Origin: Brevibacillus fortis | GTDB lineage: Bacteria; Bacillota; Bacilli; Brevibacillales; Brevibacillaceae | Length of the DNA stretch: 64,000 nt | Assembly (NCBI RefSeq): GCF_003013395.1 | Contig: NZ_PXZM01000003.1 | Span: 310,001-374,000 of the forward strand | Reading direction: 5' to 3' | Shown: positions 1 through 8,886 of the stretch, piece after piece | How positions within the stretch are numbered: position 1 is the first letter of the stretch | How the letters are laid out: each line of letters starts with the position of its first letter | Position numbers and translations under genes: made by a program | Notes under the pieces: model-generated | Seen by the model: only the letters and a program-made list of their open reading frames with translations | Database searches by the model: none | Told to the model about the DNA's origin: nothing

Positions 1-169
1 AGCGTCCGTTGCAGCGCGTGCGGGTTGTATGTACATAGTCATCCAAACCTGCGTTGGTAATCGCTTCGCGTATTGCTACCGTGACCTCTTCGCCACCCTT
101 ACGCATACAGCTTCCACCATTACAGATCAGCACATGATGTCTCGTCTGAGATAAGTCCCATGTTGCCAC
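1..169 (-). CDS. (2Fe-2S) ferredoxin domain protein, 3' end outside window
   Basis: The minus strand reads from a GTG at 169-167, preceded by an AGAGG ribosome binding site, through 56 codons to the window edge. The translation carries C16-N-G-G-S-C21 near the N-terminus and C53-N-G near the cut. This matches the start of small thioredoxin-fold (2Fe-2S) ferredoxins, where two cysteines precede a C-x3-C pair; the last cysteine would lie outside the window. Such proteins carry electrons or are associated with tetrapyrrole enzymes, but nothing here shows a partner. The gene is divergent from xerS. The competing 69-residue frame on this strand (120-329) lacks family similarity. Confidence 0.72.
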   Translation of the reverse strand, partial: MATWDLSQTRHHVLICNGGSCMRKGGEEVTVAIREAITNAGLDDYVHTTRTRCNGR

Positions 170-266
170 TATTAATCCTCTCCGTCCTTGTCCAACATCC
201 ATACACACTCCTCATCATGACGGTTTCTTGTTCAATTTGCAATTCCCAGAACGTTTGGTTTTTGGT

Positions 267-280
267 AGAATATATGTTCG
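267..280. promoter_or_regulatory. candidate LexA/DinR (SOS) box upstream of xerS
   Basis: The plus strand reads AGAATATATGTTCG; its core GAATATATGTTC differs from the Gram-positive LexA core GAAC-N4-GTTC (GAACATATGTTC) at one base. It lies about 36 bases before the xerS ATG, where a repressor would overlap the promoter. This is a sequence match only. Confidence 0.4.
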
Positions 281-315
281 TATACGTTTTACAAAAAGAT
301 TTTGGTGGTGAAAGC

Positions 316-1428
316 ATGTCCGTTACCAAACAACGCGATGCCTTGCAGCTTTTGCAAATAGTTGGCTCCTATCCCTGGTATGTCGAAAAGTTTATTGAGC
401 ATAAAAAATCAAAAAAGAATTCACCCTCCACCTTGCTTGGATACCTTCGCGATTTTTCTTTTTTCTTTCGCTGGATGATGACAGAAGGATTGAGTACCGC
501 GACAGATATGAAGGACATTCCGTTAAGCGATTTGAATGACTTGAAGAAGGAAACGGTAGAAAGCTACATCTTATACTTGCAGGAATCGCATCTGTATGAG
601 CGATCCGCGTTGCTCTCGAACCCTACCAAAAGCGCGAAGAAAGAGTACAGCGACCGTACCATCAGCAGAAAAATATCGAGCTTGAAATCGCTTTTTCATT
701 ACTTGTCTGCCCTCGCTGAGGATGAGAATGGCGAATCGTATTTGACCCGGAACGTACTCGCCAAAATCGAGCTGGAGATCATAGAGCTGACTCCCCTCGC
801 ACGCGCCCACGCCATCCGGGCAAAAATCCTGATTGACGACGAAATCTATCAATTCGTCGACTTTGTCTTTAACGGATATTTGGCCCATTGTGATACGGAA
901 AAAAAGAGGCAGTATCACATGCAAAACCGCGACCGGGATACCGCCTTGATCGCGATGATTCTCTCCGGTGGCTTCCGTGTGTCAGAGATCGTCAGTCTCG
1001 ATCTATCCGACATTATTATGGAAAAAAACCAGCTGAAATTGATCCGCAAAGGAAAGAAAGAGGACGCACCTTTCTTCAGTGACTGGGGTAAGGAGTACTT
1101 AGCCAGATACTTGCAGCTGCGAGATAAATACAATCCCGCACCGCAGGAGGACGCTGTTTTTCTCGCTGTTTCCCCGACCAATCCAAATGGGCATCGCATC
1201 GAAGTGCGTTCTGTCCAGAAGCTCGTCAAAAAGTACGCCAAAGCATTCGGCATCCCTGATTTGTCTGTACATAAGCTTCGTCACAGCTTTGCTACGCAGT
1301 TTCTCCGCTTAAACCCTGACCCCCATCAACTCCAAGCACAACTGGGGCACTCCAAAATTGAAACAACCATGCAGTATGCCCATGTACTAGAAGATGCTCT
1401 GGGCAAGGCTGTAAACCGAACAACGTAA
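316..1428 (+). CDS. xerS: tyrosine recombinase, XerS family
   Basis: Site-specific tyrosine recombinase of 370 residues, the size of XerS (about 356 in streptococci), the single-protein dimer-resolution recombinase acting at dif-type sites. The N-terminal SAM-like core-binding domain spans roughly residues 20-170 and the catalytic domain 190-365. The catalytic set is visible: R221 in GGFRVSEI, a lysine in RKGKKE near 245, H319-x-x-R322 in HKLRHS, H345 in LGHS and the nucleophile Y354 in MQYAHV. The frame stays open upstream to 160, but the ATG at 316 follows GGTGGTGAAAGC and matches the family N-terminus. A possible SOS box lies upstream. No dif-like site was identified, so a role in chromosome dimer resolution rather than mobility is inferred from the family. 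Confidence 0.88.
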   Translation: MSVTKQRDALQLLQIVGSYPWYVEKFIEHKKSKKNSPSTLLGYLRDFSFFFRWMMTEGLSTATDMKDIPLSDLNDLKKETVESYILYLQESHLYERSALLSNPTKSAKKEYSDRTISRKISSLKSLFHYLSALAEDENGESYLTRNVLAKIELEIIELTPLARAHAIRAKILIDDEIYQFVDFVFNGYLAHCDTEKKRQYHMQNRDRDTALIAMILSGGFRVSEIVSLDLSDIIMEKNQLKLIRKGKKEDAPFFSDWGKEYLARYLQLRDKYNPAPQEDAVFLAVSPTNPNGHRIEVRSVQKLVKKYAKAFGIPDLSVHKLRHSFATQFLRLNPDPHQLQAQLGHSKIETTMQYAHVLEDALGKAVNRTT

Positions 1429-1446
1429 GAGTGTCTCAACAAAAAC

Positions 1447-1490
1447 AAGTGACCAATCTGCACACCACTGCGGACTGGTCACTTATTTCG
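1447..1490. terminator. terminator between xerS and manganese catalase gene
   Basis: AAGTGACCA... at 1447 pairs with ...TGGTCACTT ending at 1484, an imperfect stem of about 15 bp. T-rich sequence follows on the plus strand; it sits between convergent genes. Confidence 0.7.
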
Positions 1491-1508
1491 TGCTTTTTCC
1501 TCTTCCAT

Positions 1509-2402
1509 CTACATCCCCGCTGACCTTTGCAAGCGTTCCGCGATTTTCATAAAGTCTTCCCGCGACACACCTGGCGCAAATTCTTCAGGCAATTCATCTA
1601 GTTCTGGTACCGGGCCGCCATCCGGGACGCCTTGAATGACCTCAGCTGTGCCACCATCAGGCAATGGGCCGCGCCAAATCATGGCGATATCCTGATAATC
1701 CTGATAGCTGAATGTAAACAGCTTGCGATTCAGTCCCATCGCGATATACGGATGCGTTGCATCGAATTGTTCATTGTCGAGATCGGGTACAGGCAGCATT
1801 TTGGTCAAATCCACGCCGGTAGCGATCTCCAACGCTTTGGCGTACGCTACGATATGGACACCACCTCTGACGAGCAAGTAGCCGATCATGGCCCGAGCTG
1901 TAGGATGATCTGTCATTTCGTACACTCTCATCTTGTGCGTACGCGCTCCACATTCCAGAAAAAAGTTGTGCAAAAGATCAAGCACCAGATTCCCGCTCGA
2001 AAAAACGTAATCACCTGTCCATGATTTACCCATGGAGTCTCCTGGCATGGCGGTTTGTGCAGTCGCAATAAATTGGTACGTATTTCGCTTATTCAATCCG
2101 TTATTCAGTGGAGTCGTATCAGGGTCTCCTGGCCGTGTAATGCCTTTCATGCATAGATTGATTGCATTGGAGACCAGCTCCACATGCCCAACTTCTTCCG
2201 CAGTAATGCTGGAGACCAAGTCATAAAACGGCTTCAGCTTGCTCTTTCCGCGAAAGTTGAAGGATTGGAACAAATAATTGTTTAGCGTTGACATCTCACC
2301 AAAACGACCGCCCAATAGCTCCTGGACGGCCGCAGCGGCGTTGGCATCTCCATAAGCCGGCTCTGGCAGCTCAATTGCCAACCTGTTGATACGAGTAAAC
2401 AA
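1509..2402 (-). CDS. manganese catalase
   Basis: Di-manganese (non-heme) catalase of 297 residues that disproportionates hydrogen peroxide. The ferritin-like metal ligands are recognisable: E36 in GEMSTLNNY, E70-x-x-H73 in AEEVGHVE, then a glutamate in FFLECGAR near 150 and a histidine in GGVHIVAYAK near 183. The start appears to be TTG at 2402-2400, since GGGGAGGG lies eight bases upstream and no nearby ATG fits the conserved MFTRINRLAI-like N-terminus. In Bacillales, proteins of this family are often spore-coat or late-sporulation components (CotJC relatives). The adjacent DUF2642 gene on the same strand is compatible with a spore role, but that remains inference. Confidence 0.92.
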   Translation of the reverse strand: MFTRINRLAIELPEPAYGDANAAAAVQELLGGRFGEMSTLNNYLFQSFNFRGKSKLKPFYDLVSSITAEEVGHVELVSNAINLCMKGITRPGDPDTTPLNNGLNKRNTYQFIATAQTAMPGDSMGKSWTGDYVFSSGNLVLDLLHNFFLECGARTHKMRVYEMTDHPTARAMIGYLLVRGGVHIVAYAKALEIATGVDLTKMLPVPDLDNEQFDATHPYIAMGLNRKLFTFSYQDYQDIAMIWRGPLPDGGTAEVIQGVPDGGPVPELDELPEEFAPGVSREDFMKIAERLQRSAGM

Positions 2403-2472
2403 CCCGCTTCCCTCCCCCGTTTTGCACCTACCTGTACTGTTTTATGTGTGCGGAGGGTTGTTTCATACCAGT

Positions 2473-2721
2473 TTAAAACGGCATGACCCAGACGATCTGT
2501 TGTATGCGTACAAAAAACGTAGAACCACCCGTCTGCACTACCACATGGTCAGGTAGCACATCAACTACGATTCCACGGAGATTTCCCTGGGTTGTTTGAA
2601 TGGCAACTTCACGCCGTATGACACTTTGCAACGTCTGATACAAATAAGGGTCAATGAAGGAATTCATAGAGGGGCTACTCGACGCTGGTTGTGCTTGTGG
2701 CTGAAAAGGATACGAACTCAT
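2473..2721 (-). CDS. DUF2642 (YuzF-like) small protein
   Basis: An 82-residue protein with a Pro/Gln/Ser-rich N-terminus (residues 5-20) followed by a compact beta-rich domain: REVAIQTTQGNLRGIVVDVLPDHVVVQ. This is the Sm-like strand pattern of DUF2642, as in B. subtilis YuzF. The ATG at 2721 follows GGAAGGAG. It lies 70 bp upstream of the manganese catalase on the same strand, so co-transcription is possible. Members are common in spore formers and some are linked to the coat, but no biochemical function is established. Confidence 0.75.
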   Translation of the reverse strand: MSSYPFQPQAQPASSSPSMNSFIDPYLYQTLQSVIRREVAIQTTQGNLRGIVVDVLPDHVVVQTGGSTFFVRIQQIVWVMPF

Positions 2722-2833
2722 AACGTTTTTGGGCTCCTTCCTGTAGTTCCTCCCTGTATTTTATGCCCAACAGTTGGGATGGGTGAGTGCATAGAAGATC
2801 CTTACCATTCTGCATGCTTGATCGGTTCCATAG

Positions 2834-2864
2834 CAAAAATCCCCTGCCATCTAGACAGGGGATT
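2834..2864 (-). terminator. terminator after the glycosyltransferase gene
   Basis: AATCCCCTG (2838-2846) pairs with CAGGGGATT (2856-2864); on the minus strand the hairpin is followed by TTTTTGC. It lies just past the stop of the 2878-3693 gene. Confidence 0.85.
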
Positions 2865-2877
2865 CCATCACATTCGC

Positions 2878-3693
2878 TTATTTCCCAGCGCGTTTGGCAG
2901 TAGGAACAACGGATATCTTCTCGTTCTTTGCCAATGTACTTTCGCTTTGACCGATCACGTCCAACTCGTTCATACGGTCCAACACAACTGCTTGACGCTG
3001 TTTGGCTCGGTCCCAGTTCTTTACCGGTGAGTAACGCTCTGGTCCTTTCGGCAAAGAAGCAAGCATTGCCGCTTCTCCCAGTGTTACCGCTCGATCTCCT
3101 GTTTCTATTGCTTTTTTTCCGAAGTAAAAGGGAACAGCCTCGCCAATCCCGTACTTTCCGTGCCCGAAATAAATCACGTTGAGATACATTTCGAGCAGTT
3201 CTTTTTTGCTGTATCGCTGTTCCAATTGCAAAGCGATCGCGATTTCCTTCACTTTTCTAGTCATGGTTTTGTCGTTCGTCAGAAACAAGTTCCGCGCCAA
3301 TTGCATGGTTATCGTACTTCCGCCCTGCACGTAGGCACCTTCCTTGATATCGATCCAGATCGCTCGGCTCAATCCAATCGGATCCACTCCTGGATGTTGC
3401 ATAAACCGATGATCCTCAATCGCAACGAACGCCTTCCACACATGATCAGGCATTTCGTCCAGTTTTACATAGCTGTTGGATTGCTGTACCGCAGCCAGCT
3501 TTTTTTCATCTATCCATATATTCCCTGTCCATGTCAACACGAGCGGCGCCAATATGGCTGCCATCATGATCACGAGAAAACTGATACGTAGTCGTTTTTT
3601 CCAATGAACACCGAGTTTCTTGATGCTCTTGGGCATGCTCGCCGCTTCATACAAGTCGGTGTTTCTTCCTAATGGGATTGGAAGGTGGTTCAT
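2878..3693 (-). CDS. monofunctional peptidoglycan glycosyltransferase (GT51)
   Basis: Membrane-anchored glycosyltransferase of 271 residues that polymerises lipid II into glycan strands outside the membrane. A cytoplasmic basic stretch (residues 21-36) precedes one transmembrane segment (about 37-55). The GT51 motifs follow: EDHRF with catalytic E93, GGSTITMQLARN near 121-132, KEIAIALQLE, and KKELLEMYLN with GHGKYGIGEA. No penicillin-binding transpeptidase domain follows, so this is the MtgA/SgtA type rather than a class A PBP. The ATG at 3693 has AAGGGGG eight bases upstream; an alternative at residue 20 is less well supported. The gene has its own terminator. Confidence 0.9.
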   Translation of the reverse strand: MNHLPIPLGRNTDLYEAASMPKSIKKLGVHWKKRLRISFLVIMMAAILAPLVLTWTGNIWIDEKKLAAVQQSNSYVKLDEMPDHVWKAFVAIEDHRFMQHPGVDPIGLSRAIWIDIKEGAYVQGGSTITMQLARNLFLTNDKTMTRKVKEIAIALQLEQRYSKKELLEMYLNVIYFGHGKYGIGEAVPFYFGKKAIETGDRAVTLGEAAMLASLPKGPERYSPVKNWDRAKQRQAVVLDRMNELDVIGQSESTLAKNEKISVVPTAKRAGK

Positions 3694-3798
3694 GCTGCAT
3701 TCCCCCTTGCCTTGCTTCTACTCACATTGTAGGGGATGCGCGCATTTCCTCCCATCGAATCCACTTACAGCAATCTTACAGTTTCGTAAGACAAACCA

Positions 3799-5382
3799 TT
3801 ACGAATGCTGATCTTGCTGTGCCTCCTGCTGTCGCAGCTCGATCCGTCTGATTTTACCGGAGGTCGTCTTCGGCAGTTCGTGAACAAATTCGATTTTTCG
3901 CGGGTATTTATAAGGAGCGGTTAATTGCTTGACATGATTTTGCAATTCCACGATCAACTCTTCAGATGGCTCATTCCCTTTTTTCAGGATGACAAAGGCT
4001 TTTACCACATGACCACGCTCTGGATCAGGACTGGCAACTGCCGCACATTCCGCTACTGCCGCGTGCTTCACCAATGCATCCTCGACCTCAAACGGACCAA
4101 TCGTGTATCCGCCTGAGATGATAATGTCATCTGAACGCCCTTCGAACCAGATGTAGCCATCTTCGTCCATGCGACCCTGATCACCCGTAATGTACCAGTC
4201 GCCACGAAACGCTCTGGCAGTTCGTTCGGGATCATCCAGATAGCCTTTGAACAGCGCCACCATATGGCGATCAATGGCTATATCGCCCACTTTGCCTACG
4301 GGCAGCTCCGCTCCTTCGTCGTCAATAACGGCAATCCTCACAACTGGCGATGGCTTGCCCATCGAACCTGGCCTTGGCTCCACGCCGACAAAGGTACCCA
4401 CTAGCAAAGTATTCTCTGTCTGACCGTATCCATCTCGCACGGTCAACTGGAATACGCGACGGAATGTGTCGATCACTTCCCGATTGAGCGGTTCACCAGC
4501 CGAACATGCGGAGCGCAAGGCGGACAGCTTGTATTGATCCAAATCTGTTATTTTTGCCATGATTCTGTACTCGGTCGGTGTCGCACACAAGACAGAAACT
4601 GGATAATTTTGCAGAATCGTCAAATAATTCTCCGCAGAAAACTTTCCTTTATAGACAAACGCAGTAGCTCCCAGCCCTAACGTAGAAACAAACGGGCTCC
4701 AGATCCACTTGGCCCAACCAGGCCCTGCCGTTGCCCAAACCACGTCACCTTCCCGAACGTCCAGCCACTGTGTAGCAGCCACAGCCAAATGCGCAAACGG
4801 CCAACCGTGAACGTGCATAACCCCTTTTGGTCCCCCCGTCGTTCCTGACGTATAAGAAAGGAAGGCCAACTCATCCGACTTCGTGTTCACTACCTCAAAT
4901 TCTGTGTCCTGTCCCTGGAGCAATCCCTCAAGCGAAATCCATCCCTCTTTCTCTTCGCCCGTCGTGATGTAGTGTTGCAGGGTAGAACAGTTGCCTCTCG
5001 TCAGATCAACCTCGCTCATTACTCCCGCGAAGCTGATCACAGCCTTGACCTTTGCATGATTGATCCGGTACTCGATATCTTTGTAACGTAACATCTCTGA
5101 CCCTGGCAAAATTACTGCCCCCAGCTTCAGCAGTGCCAAATACAGACCATAAGCCAATATACCTCGGGAAACCAGGACGAGTACCCGATCCCCATGCTCG
5201 ATTCCAATGGACTGTAATCCACTTGCAATTTTATTTGAATATTGGCGCAAATCTTCATACGTAAGGATTTGCTCCTGACCTTGTTCATCTAGCTCCCAAA
5301 CAGCTCGCCTCTCCGGGTGCTTTCTCGCCCATTCGTCTACTTGGGCAGCGAAGTTATAATTTTCTGGAAAGTTCAATTCCAT
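3799..5382 (-). CDS. acyl-CoA synthetase, MbcS/AcsM type
   Basis: ANL-superfamily adenylating enzyme of 527 residues that activates a carboxylic acid with ATP and CoA. Motifs seen: SYTSGTTGGPKG phosphate loop, DGYGQTEN, YITGDQGRMDEDGY hinge, GRSDDIIISGGYTIGP and the C-terminal catalytic lysine in PKTTSGKIRR. The overall pattern, with SGGYTIGPFEVE instead of GENIYP, resembles B. subtilis MbcS (methylbutyryl-CoA synthetase) and medium-chain AcsM enzymes. ATG at 5382 is preferred because AAGGTGG lies about 8-10 bases upstream; a GTG two codons earlier sits almost inside the SD. It follows the Liv-type importer operon but a terminator separates them, so it may be a separate unit with a related role in branched or medium-chain acid use. 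Confidence 0.85.
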   Translation of the reverse strand: MELNFPENYNFAAQVDEWARKHPERRAVWELDEQGQEQILTYEDLRQYSNKIASGLQSIGIEHGDRVLVLVSRGILAYGLYLALLKLGAVILPGSEMLRYKDIEYRINHAKVKAVISFAGVMSEVDLTRGNCSTLQHYITTGEEKEGWISLEGLLQGQDTEFEVVNTKSDELAFLSYTSGTTGGPKGVMHVHGWPFAHLAVAATQWLDVREGDVVWATAGPGWAKWIWSPFVSTLGLGATAFVYKGKFSAENYLTILQNYPVSVLCATPTEYRIMAKITDLDQYKLSALRSACSAGEPLNREVIDTFRRVFQLTVRDGYGQTENTLLVGTFVGVEPRPGSMGKPSPVVRIAVIDDEGAELPVGKVGDIAIDRHMVALFKGYLDDPERTARAFRGDWYITGDQGRMDEDGYIWFEGRSDDIIISGGYTIGPFEVEDALVKHAAVAECAAVASPDPERGHVVKAFVILKKGNEPSEELIVELQNHVKQLTAPYKYPRKIEFVHELPKTTSGKIRRIELRQQEAQQDQHS

Positions 5383-5470
5383 AGGCACATCTCCACCTTT
5401 TCAAAGATTGATGAATAATAATTCGACATAACTATAATTCTTACCTTTTTCTTTCGACAAATATGGGACG

Positions 5471-5502
5471 AAAAAAGGCCAACCTGTTCCCAAGGTTGAC
5501 CT
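5471..5502 (-). terminator. terminator after livM
   Basis: AGGCCAACCT (5476-5485) pairs with AGGTTGACCT (5493-5502), with one wobble. On the minus strand it is followed by TTTTTT, so it ends the transport operon before the acyl-CoA synthetase gene. Confidence 0.8.
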
Positions 5503-5524
5503 CCCTTCTTTCATTCCTATCACT

Positions 5525-6523
5525 CTACTCTACTTGCTCCGTGATCGGTGCAGGCTGCACGGAACGCTGTTTTCTTTTTTCCCTCCACTCTTGAAAGCTA
5601 CCGACAATTCCGCTCGGAAAGCAGAGCACGACCAAAATATAGAGCAGACCAAGGAAGATGACCCATCTCTCGAAAATGGGGTGAAGCTTCGCCAACTCAG
5701 TCAGCCCGTGATGCGCCAGCTCCACAATCCCCGACCCCAAAATGGAGCCAAATAGCGTTCCCAGCCCACCGATCATACTCATCAAGAGCGCATCCAGCGT
5801 CGTTTCAATCGAAAACACTTGGGTGTTCACGAATCGCAGCATGACCGCGTACAAGCCCCCACTAATCGCAGCAACCACTCCAGCAACGATACTGACGATT
5901 ACCTTATAATGAAGAATTTGATAGCCTAACGCTTCCGCACGTTGTTCATTTTGACCGATGGCTTTCAGTACCTTGCCAAGTGGAGAGAGCGTAAACGCCC
6001 GCAAAATGACGAACAGCATGACCATAAGAATCAGGCATACATAGTAAAAGGACAATCGATCACGAAACAGCTCAGGCACCGGGAAGGTGAAGCCATCCCC
6101 ACCCATCGTCAGCGAACGCCATTTTTCTGCCAATACGAATAGCAGCTGGGATATCGCCAAGGTCAGCATCGCATAAAAATGACTTTTCAATCGCAAGGAC
6201 AGCATCCCGATCACATAGCTGAGCATACCGGAGAGCACAATGGCAACGAGTACGCCAAGTAAGAAATAGCCGATCGTCGCATCAAAGTTTTTCAGGAATA
6301 AAGACACGGAGTACGCACCAATTCCGAAAAACATACAGTGTCCGAACGAGACGATCCCCGTATAGCCGAGCAACAAATCAAAGCTCATGGCAAAAATCGC
6401 AAAGATAAAGATTTGGGTGAACAAGATATAAATGCTTCGTGAGTCTGAAAGAAACGGCAAAACCGCCAAGGAAAGAAAGACAAACAGAATAAATCGATGG
6501 TTCAACAATCCGGATGTAGTCAA
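5525..6523 (-). CDS. livM: branched-chain amino acid-type ABC permease (LivM family)
   Basis: Integral membrane permease of the hydrophobic amino acid transporter (HAAT) class, 332 residues with about eight or nine hydrophobic segments. The family pattern LLLGYTGIVSFGHCMFFGIGAYS is present near the N-terminal third, and the EAA-type loop QNEQRAEALGY is visible. It pairs with the LivH-type permease directly upstream. The frame is open to 6547, but TTG at 6523 is preceded by AAGGGGTGA at ideal spacing, giving an 11-bp overlap with the livH stop. A terminator follows. In family terms LivM imports branched-chain amino acids, amides or, in many Bacillales and proteobacteria, aromatic or short-chain acids; the neighbouring acyl-CoA ligases favour an organic acid here. 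Confidence 0.85.
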   Translation of the reverse strand: MTTSGLLNHRFILFVFLSLAVLPFLSDSRSIYILFTQIFIFAIFAMSFDLLLGYTGIVSFGHCMFFGIGAYSVSLFLKNFDATIGYFLLGVLVAIVLSGMLSYVIGMLSLRLKSHFYAMLTLAISQLLFVLAEKWRSLTMGGDGFTFPVPELFRDRLSFYYVCLILMVMLFVILRAFTLSPLGKVLKAIGQNEQRAEALGYQILHYKVIVSIVAGVVAAISGGLYAVMLRFVNTQVFSIETTLDALLMSMIGGLGTLFGSILGSGIVELAHHGLTELAKLHPIFERWVIFLGLLYILVVLCFPSGIVGSFQEWREKRKQRSVQPAPITEQVE

Positions 6524-6530
6524 CGCATGA

Positions 6531-7391
6531 TCACCCCTTCGCTCCAAACAGGCCGGATGGTTTGATTAGCAGCACGGCCAGCATCAGCAACATGTTCACT
6601 GCCAGTGAAAGCTCAGGAACGAAGTAAGCCATAAACGAGCCAAGCACCCCGACTAAAATCGCGGCAACCATAGAGCCTTGAACGCTCCCCATCCCACCGA
6701 CAATGACGACGATGAATGCCAGAATCGCATACTGCATACCCATTTCCGCAAAAATAACCCCTGAATACGGTGCCAGCAGACTACCTCCGAGCGCAGCCAT
6801 GCCTGCCCCCAGCAAAAAGACGAAGGTAAACACTTGTTTAATATTGATGCCGAGTGCCTGGACCATTTCCTTGTCGATGACGCCTGCTCGGACGATCAAG
6901 CCTAATCTCGTTCTCGTCAACAACAGATGCAGCCCGAGATACACAACTACTCCCACTGCGATGACAAACAAGCGATAAGTGATCAGTATGATGTCACCAA
7001 ACTCAATGCTCCCTTGCAAATAATCCGGTAAAACTGCCCGAATGGGATTGGGACTCCAAAACACCTTGAGCAATTCGCTTATCACGAGCATTCCGCCCAA
7101 TGTCACTAGTAGTTGCTGAATATGATCACCGTACACGGGACGGATCAATACGCGCTCTAACACGAAACCGAGCAGCATCCCGATAACGACAGCACCTACG
7201 ATGGCCAGAAGAAAGCTATCCGTCAATCCGAAAAGCCATACACCAGCAAAAGCTCCCCAGGCAAACAATCCACCGTGGGCAAAGTTCAACACACTCATTA
7301 AGCCAAAGATCAGCGTGAGCCCGGAAGCGAGCAAAAAAATGAGTATGCCTGTCGCCAATCCATTTACAAGCAAATTAATCGCGACATCCAT
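6531..7391 (-). CDS. livH: branched-chain amino acid-type ABC permease (LivH family)
   Basis: Membrane permease of 286 residues, the usual length for LivH. The family hallmark GLTLIFGLMSVLNFAHGGLFAWGAF lies near residues 24-48 and VIVGGMGSVQGSMV near 230. ATG at 7391 follows GAGAGG. It forms the transmembrane heterodimer with the LivM protein encoded next and should be driven by the LivG/LivF ATPases encoded upstream. The gap to livF is 27 bp, and all five importer genes are on one strand with short gaps, consistent with one transcript. Confidence 0.88.
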   Translation of the reverse strand: MDVAINLLVNGLATGILIFLLASGLTLIFGLMSVLNFAHGGLFAWGAFAGVWLFGLTDSFLLAIVGAVVIGMLLGFVLERVLIRPVYGDHIQQLLVTLGGMLVISELLKVFWSPNPIRAVLPDYLQGSIEFGDIILITYRLFVIAVGVVVYLGLHLLLTRTRLGLIVRAGVIDKEMVQALGINIKQVFTFVFLLGAGMAALGGSLLAPYSGVIFAEMGMQYAILAFIVVIVGGMGSVQGSMVAAILVGVLGSFMAYFVPELSLAVNMLLMLAVLLIKPSGLFGAKG

Positions 7392-7418
7392 TTCATCCTC
7401 TCCCTCCCTGTTATACGC

Positions 7419-8120
7419 TCAGGCAATGCCCAAATATTTTTGTCGCGTATCTGCATCATCCTTCAACTCCTGCATCGCGCCACCGCGGACAATTTTCCCT
7501 TCATCCATCAAGTAATACTGCTCGCCGATCATGCTCGCCATCATAAAGTTTTGCTCGACTAAAAGCACGGTCGTTTTCTGCTTCATCGATTCGATGTGGA
7601 ACATGAGCTTTTCAACCATGATAGGCGCCAGTCCCTTGCTCGGCTCGTCAATTAACAAGAGCCCGTTGCTGTTCACATAAGCTCGTGCAATGGCCAACAT
7701 TTGCTTTTGACCACCGCTTAAGTGCCCACTTTTCTTTTTCCAGTAGTGACGCAGATCAGGAAATAGATCGAGCATCCACGCGAGCTTTTCTTTTTGTTCG
7801 TCGTCATTTTTTTGCATGGCAAGGCGGAATGTCTCTTCTACCGTAAAATCATGAAAAATCCCTTGATTCTCCGGTACATAGCCAATCCCCTTACGTGCAA
7901 TGGAATAGGTCGACAGATGTCCGATTTCTTCTCCTCGATAGCGAATTTGACCATGACGGATCGGGGCAAGTCCCATGATGGAGCGAAGCGTCGTTGTTTT
8001 GCCCGCGCCGTTTCGTCCAAACAGCACGGTAATACTGCCCGCTTGCACGGATAGCGAGACACCCTGCAAGATGTGAAACTGGTCGAGGTACGTTTCAATT
8101 TGATCAAGTTGCAGCATCAT
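7419..8120 (-). CDS. livF: ABC transporter ATP-binding protein (LivF family)
   Basis: ATPase subunit of 233 residues. Walker A is GRNGAGKTT, the Q-loop follows at ENQGIF, the signature is LSGGQKQMLAIARAY and Walker B is LLLIDEPSKGLAP with the LivF-typical SKGLAP. The longer frame starts at 8162 without an SD; ATG at 8120 (or the adjacent ATG at 8117) lies about ten bases after GGGAGGG and gives a short overlap with the end of livG, a sign of translational coupling. It acts with LivG at the cytoplasmic face of LivHM. Confidence 0.9.
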   Translation of the reverse strand: MMLQLDQIETYLDQFHILQGVSLSVQAGSITVLFGRNGAGKTTTLRSIMGLAPIRHGQIRYRGEEIGHLSTYSIARKGIGYVPENQGIFHDFTVEETFRLAMQKNDDEQKEKLAWMLDLFPDLRHYWKKKSGHLSGGQKQMLAIARAYVNSNGLLLIDEPSKGLAPIMVEKLMFHIESMKQKTTVLLVEQNFMMASMIGEQYYLMDEGKIVRGGAMQELKDDADTRQKYLGIA

Positions 8121-8874
8121 GCTTATACAACCCTCCCAAGTAGGCAGACTGCACCTGTTCATTTCGCATCATGTCAGTCGGTGTCCCCTCAGCCAATAGC
8201 TCTCCATGGAACAAAACGACCATATGATCGGAGAGGGATTTGACCATATCCATCTTGTGTTCGATGAGGATAATCGTGCATGTATTGCTTTCCTTTATCG
8301 ATTCGATCACTTTCAATACAGCTGGGACTTCCTCCAACGATATCCCGGCCGTCGGTTCGTCGAGCAAGAGCACATCCGGACGCAGTCCAAGGAGCATGGC
8401 TAGCTCTAGCTTTCTTTTCTCCCCGTGCGCCAAATGGCTCGCTAGAACATTTGCTTTTTTCTCCAGCAATACGAGATGCAACAAACGTTCAACATCCTCT
8501 GCCTGTCGCCTCTGATCTGCCTGGGAAATCCATAAACGAAACCGAACTCCCTGTGCGGCTTGCACGGCCAATCGAATATTTTCCCGCACTGTCAGCTTGG
8601 GAAATAAGTTCGTCAGTTGAAACGATCGGCCAATCCCTAATCTCGTTCGTGCTGCTGGGGGCAAGTGTGTAATATCTTGCCCCTTGTACTTGATTGTTCC
8701 TTGCGATGGAGTAAGCTGCCCGCTTAACAAGTTAAACAACGTCGTCTTTCCGGCTCCATTCGGTCCGATGATCGAAGTAAATCGCTGCTTCGGTATGCGT
8801 AGGGATACCTTGTTTATGACTGTTTGCTCCCCGAATGCTACGCTTACGTCAACCGTTTCCAACAAGTAACTCAT
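8104..8874 (-). CDS. livG: ABC transporter ATP-binding protein (LivG family)
   Basis: ATPase subunit of about 256 residues. Walker A is GPNGAGKTT, followed by the LivG-typical GIGRSFQLTNLFPKLTVREN, signature LAHGEKRKLELAMLL, Walker B VLLLDEPTAGIS and switch histidine in ILIEHKMD. The signature begins LAHGE rather than LSHGE or LSGGQ; this is close to the usual LivG form. ATG at 8874 has AGGAGG six bases upstream; a GTG one codon earlier is less well spaced. It begins 12 bp after the binding-protein gene. Confidence 0.9.
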   Translation of the reverse strand: MSYLLETVDVSVAFGEQTVINKVSLRIPKQRFTSIIGPNGAGKTTLFNLLSGQLTPSQGTIKYKGQDITHLPPAARTRLGIGRSFQLTNLFPKLTVRENIRLAVQAAQGVRFRLWISQADQRRQAEDVERLLHLVLLEKKANVLASHLAHGEKRKLELAMLLGLRPDVLLLDEPTAGISLEEVPAVLKVIESIKESNTCTIILIEHKMDMVKSLSDHMVVLFHGELLAEGTPTDMMRNEQVQSAYLGGLYKHDAAT

Positions 8875-8886
8875 CACACACCTCCT

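Noticed and set aside
160-315. N-terminal extension of xerS
   Set aside because: The frame is open from 160, but the sequence would cover the promoter/LexA region and does not fit the XerS N-terminus.
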